Source: Chryseosolibacter sp036402115
Lineage (GTDB): Bacteria > Bacteroidota > Bacteroidia > Cytophagales > Cyclobacteriaceae
Reading direction: 5' to 3'
DNA: 64,000 nt
Assembly: GCA_036402115.1 (NCBI GenBank)
Contig: DASWTM010000051.1
Span: 1-64,000 of the forward strand
Under the pieces are notes generated by a model. The model saw only the letters and a list, made by a program, of their open reading frames with translations, did not search any database and was not told where the DNA came from. This document shows, one piece after another, positions 10,022 through 17,533 of the stretch. Made by a program: the position numbers and the translations under genes. Each line of letters starts with the position of its first letter. The first letter of the stretch is position 1.

Positions 10022-10072
10022 TGGCTACACGCAGGCCGAGCGGGATCCCTTTCCCGTTTGCTATCTTTAGGG

Positions 10073-10609
10073 ATGGAGTTAGCAGTTGCCAAAAGCTTAA
10101 TTGAACAAGGTATAGATCAGCAGCTTCCGAACCAGGTTTGGGCTGACCTCGGTTCAGGAGAGGGTTTATTCACGAATGCCCTTGCCGACATTCTTCCCTC
10201 CGGAAGTAAAATCGTAGCACTCGATCGGGACGATAAAGCAGTAAGGTCCATTGCATTTTCACGTATAGAGATCGCGTTACGAACCGTGAAGGCCGACCTG
10301 AATCACCTTCCGGGCGACCTGCCGTTGTGTGATGGGATCATCATGGCCAATTCGCTGCACTATGTGATTGACCAGGCGAGGTTACTGGATCAACTCAGAC
10401 TTGTCCACTTGAAATCCACTGGCACTTTGATTCTCATCGAGTATGATCTGGAAAAATCGAATCCGTGGGTGCCTTATCCAATCAGCAAGAAGACACTGGG
10501 TTTAGTCGCAGCGGAGGCAGGGTTCCAATCGCCCGTTTTTACTAGAGCCGTTAAATCGAGGTTAAATTCATCTGAAATTTACGCAGCACTGTTAAAACCG
10601 AATCGGTGA
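10073..10609 (+). CDS. Class I SAM-dependent methyltransferase (small)
   Basis: The product resembles a minimal Rossmann methyltransferase. The SAM-binding motif I region reads VWADLGSGEGLFT near the N-terminus, followed by IVALDRDDKAV as motif II, and IIMANSLHYV as the post-II/motif IV strand. I chose the ATG at 10073 (178 aa). A TTG at 10058 would add five residues but lies before TATCTTTA at 10062-10069, a one-mismatch match to a Bacteroidota -7 box. The substrate cannot be told. It precedes a sensor-kinase gene by 44 bp, so the two could share a transcript. Confidence 0.75.
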   Translation: MELAVAKSLIEQGIDQQLPNQVWADLGSGEGLFTNALADILPSGSKIVALDRDDKAVRSIAFSRIEIALRTVKADLNHLPGDLPLCDGIIMANSLHYVIDQARLLDQLRLVHLKSTGTLILIEYDLEKSNPWVPYPISKKTLGLVAAEAGFQSPVFTRAVKSRLNSSEIYAALLKPNR

Positions 10610-10653
10610 GTTCATCGTAATGTTTTAAATTCGACCACCTGTACCCCAAGCTC

Positions 10654-12588
10654 ATGATGCGAATATTTTTAATAGCAAGCGTGTGTGTGTCTTTCACGGC
10701 TGCGTTTGCACAGAATCACGTCAACTTTGATTCTGCAAAATTCTTTTTCGAGAACGGAAATATTGCTCATGCCAGGGCATTCCTGGCAAAGGCTATCACT
10801 TCTCGTGCTACGGATCAACACGTCTTTCTACTAGCATCACGCATTGAAAATCACGAAGGCTATTTTCAAAAGTCGATTGATTATGGATTTCAGGCGAAAT
10901 CATTGGCACAAGCTGCTGGAGACAAGACAACCGAATCTGCTGCGCTGATTGAAATCGCTTTTTCGTCAATAGAGCTTGGCAAGACGGATTCTGTTTTGGT
11001 GTATGCTCAACGGGCAGAAGAAACCGACACCACGGGTCTCAATCAGATCGGAGTGCCACTCGTACGGGCGCGGTATTGGCATTCACTCAATCAACCACCG
11101 AAAGCGTTGCCCTTTTATCAAAAGGCATTAACGTTATCGGTAAACAATGGGGCGGTGAAGCATCGCATACTTGCGTTGACAGGAATGGCCTCGCTTTACT
11201 TTTCTTTGGAGCCAAATATGAAACGCGTTATCAGTCTTCTCAATGAAGCGATGAACTTGTCAGACTCTTCGAAGCACGCGGATATTATTGCAAGGAACTG
11301 CGCGCGAATGGCCAATGCAAACATGGTGTTGGGAAATTTGCCTCGCGCAGAAGCGTACCTGATGCGCGCGAAAGCCATCACGGAAATCACGCACAACATG
11401 CCCGTTGAAAGCTATGTACTTTCATCGATTGCCATTCTTCGCGCCTTACAAGGGAATCTAACCGAGTCGATTAAAATCGCTGCTGGGCCGATTCGCATGA
11501 AGCGCGAAATGGGTCAGGTAAAAGCCCTTCAAAATGATCTGCTGAACCTGGCTGAATGGCAGATGGAGCTCAAAAAATATGCTGAGGCAAACGAAACCAT
11601 TCGCGAAGGCATTGCAACCAGCAGTGCGCTAAACGACTATGTTTTTCTCAACTATTATTATGAGCATCTCGCAACACTAGATTCGCTGACCGGAAAATTT
11701 CCAGACGCGTACTCACACCTGAAGCAGTCGATGATTTTCAAAGACAGCACGATCGCCTTGCAAAATGCAAAAGCTGTTAATGAGATTCGTGAAAAGTATG
11801 AAACCGAACAGCGTGAAAAATTATTAGCAGAAAAAGAGTTAGAGCTGCAGGCTCAACGTGGAAGGATTATCCTCATCCTTTCAATAGGCGTGATCGTTGT
11901 ATTGATCTTTGTTGTTATTCTGATCGTTATCCGAAACCGCCACAAGCTTCGACTCGCCCTTGAAAAACAGCAACAAAACAAAATACGGCTTCAAACTATT
12001 ATTAACACGCAGGAGGAAGTCCAGCAGGATATCGCGCGTGATATTCATGACGGCCTTGTGCAAATGATGGGCGCTGCAAAGCTCTCGTTGCAGGCGATTC
12101 GCCCAGGTGATGAAATCAAAAGCTTGCTGGAAAAGACTTCACGCGCTTCGGCCATTATCGATGATGCCTGTGTCGAAGCGCGGAATATTTCGCATCAACT
12201 GCTTCCGTATTCACTGATGCGTGAAGGTTTTGCTTCCGCCTTACGCGAATTGGTTCAAAACTCGTTTGCCACGTATTCATTCGATGGCGAGGACAACATC
12301 GAGTTGGATCAGGAAGTCGCGGTGAATTTGTATCGCATCAGCCAGGAAATCATCAACAATATTTCCAAACATGCAGAAGCAACGTTTGTTAAGGTCAGCG
12401 TGAAGACTTCAGCGCGCCACCTTTCGATCATGTTCGAAGACAACGGAAAAGGCTTCGACCCCATGAAAGTAAAAAAGGGAGCGGGTCTTGTTAACATTAT
12501 GACGCGGGCTGAAGTAATCGGAGCTGTGGTAGATATCGCTTCGCAACTAGGAAAAGGAACGATAACGAATATCGAAGTCGACCTATGA
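10654..12588 (+). CDS. TPR sensor histidine kinase, NarL/DegS (HisKA_3) type
   Basis: This 644-aa kinase has a signal peptide (about 1-20), a periplasmic TPR region (about 30-385), one membrane segment (about 408-430) and a short coiled coil. A HisKA_3 dimerisation domain carries phosphoacceptor His465 in ARDIHDGL. The C-terminal HATPase has SQEIINNISKHAEAT as N box and EDNGKGF as G box. It ends by overlapping the response-regulator start (ATGA), a typical translationally coupled two-component pair. The start could equally be the adjacent ATG three bases later. Confidence 0.93.
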   Translation: MMRIFLIASVCVSFTAAFAQNHVNFDSAKFFFENGNIAHARAFLAKAITSRATDQHVFLLASRIENHEGYFQKSIDYGFQAKSLAQAAGDKTTESAALIEIAFSSIELGKTDSVLVYAQRAEETDTTGLNQIGVPLVRARYWHSLNQPPKALPFYQKALTLSVNNGAVKHRILALTGMASLYFSLEPNMKRVISLLNEAMNLSDSSKHADIIARNCARMANANMVLGNLPRAEAYLMRAKAITEITHNMPVESYVLSSIAILRALQGNLTESIKIAAGPIRMKREMGQVKALQNDLLNLAEWQMELKKYAEANETIREGIATSSALNDYVFLNYYYEHLATLDSLTGKFPDAYSHLKQSMIFKDSTIALQNAKAVNEIREKYETEQREKLLAEKELELQAQRGRIILILSIGVIVVLIFVVILIVIRNRHKLRLALEKQQQNKIRLQTIINTQEEVQQDIARDIHDGLVQMMGAAKLSLQAIRPGDEIKSLLEKTSRASAIIDDACVEARNISHQLLPYSLMREGFASALRELVQNSFATYSFDGEDNIELDQEVAVNLYRISQEIINNISKHAEATFVKVSVKTSARHLSIMFEDNGKGFDPMKVKKGAGLVNIMTRAEVIGAVVDIASQLGKGTITNIEVDL

Positions 12589-13202
12589 GAAAAATTGGAA
12601 TTTACATAGCCGATGACCACACGTTGATGCTCGAGGCGATGGGCAGCCTTGTGGAAAGTATCGCGGAGTTGCAATTGCTGGGCAAATTTACAAGTGGAAA
12701 ACTCCTCACGGATGCGTTTACAACTGCAGCCGTTAAACCCGAGGTCATTCTGATGGACATTGAGATGCCCGACATGGATGGTGTTGAAACAACACGCACT
12801 CTTCGAAAAATAAACATGCAGGTAAAAATTATCGCATTGACAATGCATCATGAATCGCATTTCATAAGTAAAATGATTGCTGCCGGTGCAAACGGGTATA
12901 TCTTGAAAAATGTCGACAGAGATGTATTTCTCCACTCCATCCATAAGGCAATTCAAGGTAAAGACTTCTTTGTGGAGGGTACCCACTACAAGCAGGAACA
13001 TGATGCCGACCAGGTATTGTCACAACGCGAACGAGAGATTCTCCGGGAGATTGTCAAAGGGAAATCTAATAAAGAAATCGGAGCACAATTTTTCATAAGC
13101 GACAGAACCGTAGACACGCATCGCACGAACATCAAACGAAAGTTGAAGCTGAATACCCTTTCTCAACTGATGGAGTATGCGAAAAATAATGGCATCGACT
13201 AA
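12585..13202 (+). CDS. NarL/FixJ-family response regulator
   Basis: This is a 205-aa transcriptional regulator partnered with the overlapping HisKA_3 kinase. The receiver domain (about 1-120) has the acidic pair in ADDH, phosphoacceptor Asp58 in LMDIEMPD, a switch residue in LTMHHE and the lysine in GYILKN. A LuxR-type helix-turn-helix (about 140-200) reads LSQREREILREIVKGKSNKEI and continues with DRTVDTHR. The operon has no obvious output gene next to it, so its targets are unknown. Confidence 0.95.
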   Translation: MRKIGIYIADDHTLMLEAMGSLVESIAELQLLGKFTSGKLLTDAFTTAAVKPEVILMDIEMPDMDGVETTRTLRKINMQVKIIALTMHHESHFISKMIAAGANGYILKNVDRDVFLHSIHKAIQGKDFFVEGTHYKQEHDADQVLSQREREILREIVKGKSNKEIGAQFFISDRTVDTHRTNIKRKLKLNTLSQLMEYAKNNGID

Positions 13203-13223
13203 AATGAGTTATCTCCCTGCGTG

Positions 13224-13979
13224 CTAATCGACAAGCCAGTTAGCTACATTGCTCCACCACTCCGATGCGCCAAGCGGAAAACGCGTGAAATGAACCGCAA
13301 GTAGTAGCAGGCCTCCCCAGACATAGACCAGATGAATTCTTTTTCTCTTCACCAGGTCATTAATAATTCCGGCAAAGAGAATTCCGTGCTGAATAAACAG
13401 AATCAAAAAGAAATTTGAAATCCCAAAAATTCCCGTGATACGGCCAACCGCTGCGGGAATTACCGAAAGCGTCATTAATATAATAAGGCGTTTATGACTT
13501 TCAGAATCTTTCATCTTAACTAGCACAGCAACAAAATACGTTGTAAACAGAAGCATATCGGTCATCGGAACGATCAAAAATTGCTTAGCAGTAAAACCAC
13601 CCACAGTCAGCACGGGACTGTTTAATCTGGCACCGGTTATTGCGACAATCACTCCGAAGATGATCATCAGCCCTGCCAGCACGAGTCCACCGATGCCAAG
13701 CTTTTTGTGAATCCGCGTGTAACCCAGCCGCACTAAGAGGGGCTGCACGATAAAAAGTACCATCCACAAAAAATAAAGAAACGCATGCGTATGCACCAAT
13801 GGTCGAAAGGAGCCCGAGCGACTTATCATCGGTTGCACGTAAGTCAACGTAAAGCCTGCCAACACAATGACCATCGCCCAAATGGAAATAATCACGTAGT
13901 AGTTTGAACGGGTTCGCGCCTTCTTAGCTACAGTTGAAGTTCCTGGACCTGGTAATTCAAGATCAATAGAGGGTTTCAT
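13224..13979 (-). CDS. Multipass membrane protein of unknown function
   Basis: About 251 aa with roughly seven hydrophobic segments. I chose the ATG at 13979, which gives a short cytoplasmic tail before the first membrane helix; an upstream start at 14042 would add 21 residues that look non-coding. The HTHAFLYFLW stretch places two histidines near a membrane face, and a further RIHKKLG loop is conserved-looking. It resembles small integral membrane proteins of the DUF2306 kind in layout, but I am not certain of the family. It converges on the response-regulator gene with 21 bp between stops. Confidence 0.7.
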   Translation of the reverse strand: MKPSIDLELPGPGTSTVAKKARTRSNYYVIISIWAMVIVLAGFTLTYVQPMISRSGSFRPLVHTHAFLYFLWMVLFIVQPLLVRLGYTRIHKKLGIGGLVLAGLMIIFGVIVAITGARLNSPVLTVGGFTAKQFLIVPMTDMLLFTTYFVAVLVKMKDSESHKRLIILMTLSVIPAAVGRITGIFGISNFFLILFIQHGILFAGIINDLVKRKRIHLVYVWGGLLLLAVHFTRFPLGASEWWSNVANWLVD

Positions 13980-14155
13980 GGCAGTGGGTTTAAAATAAAG
14001 ATAAATCTTTCTGTGAGGACTGACAAGCGTTAGGCCTGCCACTCGCTAATGGTTAAGGGAATCTCCGTATTTCGATTGCGTCACGGCAAATCGATCTACT
14101 CTCAAACAACTTTATGTGTCTGAAGGAGTATAACAATCCACAGGTAAAAAAATTT

Positions 14156-15694
14156 ATGAAGAGAATTATCGAATACGTACTGGTAGTTGCCCTCGCACTT
14201 TTTGCGATGGGATGCGACAAGGAAGATGCCATCACGAAAAAATCGGGAAGAGTTTCCTTTTCCTTTCAGCAAAAGCAACTTTCCGGTGGACGCTCAAACG
14301 CGACCGGAACGCCTACCTCAATTTACTTAACTGTACAAAACAGCGCGGGAGAGGCGGTCCTCGAAAACAAAAAGCTGACGTTGCTTGGCTTTGGAAGCGG
14401 ATACGTGACGGAGAACATCACACTTGAAACAGGTAGTTACAAAATCACTTCGTTTATCGTTGTAAATGAAAACAATCAGGCGATGTATGCAACACCTGTT
14501 GCGGGATCCCCAAAAGCCAACCTGGTTTCGAATCCCCTACCGATTCCGTTTTTTGTTTCAGAAGACGCAGCAACGCAGATTAAGCCAGAAGTCTTGGAAA
14601 TTTCATCAACTGACAATCCAGAAGCGTTTGGTTATGCCTCTTTCAGTTTCGATGTGGTTCAACCAGACAAACTGAGCGTGCGGGTTAAAGTTGAATTGAC
14701 TGTAGGCGATATCGTCTACCAGGATGTTGATACAAAAATAATCGTGACAGGGTTCAATGCTGACAACGTTCAACAATGGAGCAGTGAATATTCATACGTT
14801 GGTCCTACCGATAACGACTTGCAAATCAAAAAGGGATTTCATCACTATGAATTTGCAATTAATCACTGGGGAATTACTGACAAGCAAATCATCTCCGGGG
14901 AACACCTGGAAGAAGGTGCTGCTGGCGAAGTGCCCACTACGTATGTGCTTGGTGGCGCCGGACAGCCTAAAAAAGTGTCGTATTTTATCAATTACACAGA
15001 GCGCGCAGATCCGAACGAGTGGGGAGCTACCTATTTGGATCCGGAATCGAAAATAGAATATGAATATCGCGTGGATGGCAAGCCGAGCAAGATGCGCATC
15101 TATGGATTTGTTGACAGCTTAAACACGTTTGTCGAGCAGCGATACTTTGTCTTCCTGTATGCGGCCGAAAGACTGACACAGCTTTCGGGATATCATGTTG
15201 GCCACACCGCTCCGTACATCGAAGACTTCTACACCTATCAGGATGACGGTCATGTCTCCAGAATTCAGGAAGTCAACTATGCCGCTGGAGTAACTTCGGA
15301 AGTCAATATCACCTATAACTATACTGATCGATTGATCAAAGCTGCGTATACCTTCTCAAATGGAGGCTCTTTCGAATATGAGTTCAATTATGTTTATAAA
15401 AATATTTCGAAGGATAAGACAACTCGATTTGGCGGTTTGTGTAACACAGGAACTTACACGTATGACAAGAACATCAATCCGTTAGCGCACCTTGGCTATC
15501 TGGATTATAACTTCAGAAATTTTTCGATTAACAATAAGATTGCCGAGAACGTGAATTACGTAGGATGTGCATTCCCCTCACTAATCCCTGAATCCATTCA
15601 GTACAAGTATGATGGCGAAGGTTTTCCAACCGAACAAAAGACGCTTTACAAATCGAGCACGTTGTCGATGGTGACAAGATATTTCTATCAATAA
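14156..15694 (+). CDS. Lipoprotein of unknown function (about 512 aa)
   Basis: The chosen start gives a textbook lipoprotein signal, with a hydrophobic run and a lipobox LFAMGC ending at Cys20. An upstream ATG at 14114 would add 14 polar residues before the signal and is unlikely. After a short linker, residues about 30-150 look like a beta-rich domain with a YKITSFIV strand typical of Bacteroidota surface lipoproteins. The C-terminal half (about 280-512) contains YD/RHS-like short segments such as EYEFNYVYKN and IQYKYDGEGFPTEQK, as in cell-surface proteins that track nested strings. Function unknown. Confidence 0.75.
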   Translation: MKRIIEYVLVVALALFAMGCDKEDAITKKSGRVSFSFQQKQLSGGRSNATGTPTSIYLTVQNSAGEAVLENKKLTLLGFGSGYVTENITLETGSYKITSFIVVNENNQAMYATPVAGSPKANLVSNPLPIPFFVSEDAATQIKPEVLEISSTDNPEAFGYASFSFDVVQPDKLSVRVKVELTVGDIVYQDVDTKIIVTGFNADNVQQWSSEYSYVGPTDNDLQIKKGFHHYEFAINHWGITDKQIISGEHLEEGAAGEVPTTYVLGGAGQPKKVSYFINYTERADPNEWGATYLDPESKIEYEYRVDGKPSKMRIYGFVDSLNTFVEQRYFVFLYAAERLTQLSGYHVGHTAPYIEDFYTYQDDGHVSRIQEVNYAAGVTSEVNITYNYTDRLIKAAYTFSNGGSFEYEFNYVYKNISKDKTTRFGGLCNTGTYTYDKNINPLAHLGYLDYNFRNFSINNKIAENVNYVGCAFPSLIPESIQYKYDGEGFPTEQKTLYKSSTLSMVTRYFYQ

Positions 15695-15742
15695 GGCTTT
15701 CAGATTGGGAATGAGCGCGTGCTGATTTGTGTCAGCCGCAAG

Positions 15743-15774
15743 AGAACGCTTCGAAAGGAGCGTTCTTCTTTTTT
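15743..15774 (+). terminator. Rho-independent terminator after the lipoprotein gene
   Basis: AGAACGCT (15743-15750) and AGCGTTCT (15759-15766) form a perfect 8-bp stem with an 8-nt loop, followed at once by a T-rich run. It lies 48 bp after the stop and right before the convergent gene. Confidence 0.85.
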
Positions 15775-15782
15775 GCGTTTTC

Positions 15783-16130
15783 TCAGCGCCCGTTATGAAG
15801 GACAACTATTTTCGTTGGATGACTGAGTTTGAAATCCTTCTTTTTGTTGTTGATACCGATCGCTTTATTGACATAGCCCTTGGTGTAATCTTTTACTCGG
15901 GCATCGAATTCAATCGTACATCCTTCCGTGATTTTTGCTTTTTGAAAGGCAAGCGAAAAAGTAAACCAGAGGTGATCTGCAACCACCTCCTTCGACTCGG
16001 CATCCGTAATCTCTTTCAGTAAAATCGTATCTTCTGAATAGCCCTTATAATTGACCTTCTTTCCAAATCGGTCAACACGTGCGTTAAACCGCTTCCGAAT
16101 TCCCGCATCTTCCGCCAGTCGTTTCCTCAA
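15783..16130 (-). CDS. Small conserved-looking protein, possible OB-fold
   Basis: The frame encodes about 115 aa with protein-like composition: charged beta-strand segments such as RFGKKVNYKGY, TILLKEIT and IEFDARVKDYTKGY, plus DHLWFTF. The pattern of short strands around a KGY turn suggests a small OB-like barrel that may bind nucleic acid; this is inference. There is no ATG near the 5' end: an in-frame TAA lies just upstream, leaving TTG at 16130 as the first usable start. It may therefore be a TTG-start gene or a 5'-truncated copy. Confidence 0.55.
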   Translation of the reverse strand: MRKRLAEDAGIRKRFNARVDRFGKKVNYKGYSEDTILLKEITDAESKEVVADHLWFTFSLAFQKAKITEGCTIEFDARVKDYTKGYVNKAIGINNKKKDFKLSHPTKIVVLHNGR

Positions 16131-16162
16131 AACTTGTTCTTAAAACATTCACCAATAAAAAA

Positions 16163-16220
16163 GTTTGTGGCTCATGGTGCCAACCGAAAACCACAAACTA
16201 CAAACTCCAAACTACCAACG
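16163..16220. repeat. Heptamer-word element, locus 3
   Basis: The right arm (16191-16220) holds four words in 7-bp register, such as CCACAAA and CTACAAA. A single facing word, TTTGTGG, lies near 16164. It occupies the gap between the cyclophilin stop and the small gene at 15783-16130. Confidence 0.6.
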
Positions 16221-16298
16221 TTTCCCGGCAACCGGTCGCAGGCGACTCTATCATACTGAGCTACTTGCTCTAGCATTCCCGGCCTCCCGGCTTCCCTA

Positions 16299-16745
16299 CT
16301 ATACTCCTTCTACTTCTTTAATTACAATCTTTTCCATTTTGTCCCCTTGCCTGATCTGATCGATCACTTCAAGGCCTTCGTACACTTTGCCGAATACGGT
16401 ATGGTTGCGATCGAGGTGCTTCGTGTTTTCCCGACTATGACAAATGAAGAATTGAGAACCCCCTGTGTTTCTGCCGGCATGCGCCATCGAGAGAACACCT
16501 CGGTCATGATACTGATTGTCGCCTGTCAGCTCGCAATCGATTTTGTAACCCGGCCCGCCATTACCGATTCCATTCGGGCAGCCGCCCTGAATCACGAAAT
16601 TTGGAATAACGCGATGAAACGTCAGCCCATCGTAGAAATTATGTTCAGCGAGGTCAATAAAATTTTTAACTGTTTTAGGCGCATCCTTTTCGAAGAACTT
16701 GATCTTCATAACGCCTTTCTGGGTGTGAATTTCAGCTATTTTCAT
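16299..16745 (-). CDS. Peptidyl-prolyl cis-trans isomerase, cyclophilin type
   Basis: This 148-aa cytoplasmic cyclophilin speeds proline isomerisation during folding. It has no signal peptide. The active-site signature FHRVIPNFVIQGG is intact with its catalytic arginine, and GGSQFFI supplies the hydrophobic pocket. The usual pocket tryptophan position reads LDRNHTVFG, where His replaces Trp as in many bacterial cyclophilins. The length matches the minimal single-domain form. It is divergent from nadD, with about 210 bp between that holds two repeat types. Confidence 0.93.
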   Translation of the reverse strand: MKIAEIHTQKGVMKIKFFEKDAPKTVKNFIDLAEHNFYDGLTFHRVIPNFVIQGGCPNGIGNGGPGYKIDCELTGDNQYHDRGVLSMAHAGRNTGGSQFFICHSRENTKHLDRNHTVFGKVYEGLEVIDQIRQGDKMEKIVIKEVEGV

Positions 16746-16757
16746 GGACGCGAAATT

Positions 16758-16952
16758 ACCCCAAAATCACCTAAAGGGGAGGCTTTCACCCTCTAAAAAT
16801 TTTGTTCAACCTCAGCATGAAACGACTGCATTATCTTGGATTTTGGTTCTTGGCTTTTGGATTTTCAAGCCGTACAACTGATTTAAAGACAGTTATGATT
16901 TAATTGTTCCGGTGAGTAATTTGACCCCTGAGCTCCCCTTGGGGATTTACGG
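16758..16952. repeat. Paired CCTAAAGGG-type inverted element between cyclophilin and nadD
   Basis: The left copy near 16758-16790 contains CCCCAAAATCACCTAAAGGG. The right copy near 16923-16952 contains CTCCCCTTGGGGATTTACGG in opposite orientation. The two share a common layout (CCC-n-AAATC-CC-n-AAGGGGAG) that recurs at 31759-31915. The function is unknown. Confidence 0.6.
16835..16866. repeat. Heptamer-word array, locus 4
   Basis: Four words in 7-bp register (such as CTTGGAT, TTTGGTT) run without an obvious second arm. They lie between the cyclophilin and nadD starts, the only locus of this family not next to a stop codon. Confidence 0.55.
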
Positions 16953-16957
16953 GTGTT

Positions 16958-17533
16958 ATGAAAATAGGTCTCTTCTTCGGTTCGTTCAATCCCATCCATA
17001 TGGGCCACCTCATCATTGCCAACCTGATGGTGGAGAGTGGTGACCTGAAGAAAGTGTGGTTTGTTGTGTCGCCTCAGAATCCGTTCAAGCCGAGCAAGGG
17101 GCTTCTTCATGAGCATGACCGCTATGATATGGTACGTGCCGCGATCCACGACAATTATAAACTCGAAGTGTCGGACATTGAATTCCATCTGCCAAAGCCC
17201 AGTTATACCATTCATACGCTGGTCCATCTGAAGGAAAAGCATCCCGATAAAGAATTCAAGATAATCATTGGGGAAGACAACCTCGGCAGTTTCACCAAGT
17301 GGAAAAATTATGAGATCATTCTGCGCGACTATGGATTATATGTATATCCACGGCCGGGCGCGCAACCTTCAGAACTAAAACAGCATCCTAACGTTACTAT
17401 GGTGGACGCGCCCATGCTCGACATTTCCGCTACATTCATTCGCGAAACAATCAGAAAAGGACGTTCTGTGCGTTATCTGGTTGCCGACCCGGTTGAGGAA
17501 ATGATCCGGACTAAAGGCTTCTACCTTCATTGA
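16958..17533 (+). CDS. nadD: Nicotinate-nucleotide adenylyltransferase
   Basis: This 191-aa enzyme joins ATP and nicotinate mononucleotide to deamido-NAD in NAD synthesis. The nucleotidyltransferase HxGH motif is seen as GSFNPIHMGH with His14 and His17, and the second signature ISATFIR at 156-162. The length is standard. The next gene starts on a TTG that overlaps this stop codon (TTGA), so translation may be coupled. Confidence 0.95.
   Translation: MKIGLFFGSFNPIHMGHLIIANLMVESGDLKKVWFVVSPQNPFKPSKGLLHEHDRYDMVRAAIHDNYKLEVSDIEFHLPKPSYTIHTLVHLKEKHPDKEFKIIIGEDNLGSFTKWKNYEIILRDYGLYVYPRPGAQPSELKQHPNVTMVDAPMLDISATFIRETIRKGRSVRYLVADPVEEMIRTKGFYLH

Noticed and set aside
12309..13001. 230-codon open frame opposite the response regulator
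   Set aside because: It lies antisense to a clear kinase-regulator overlap and has no domain pattern; Cys/His-rich composition is a shadow of the coding strand.
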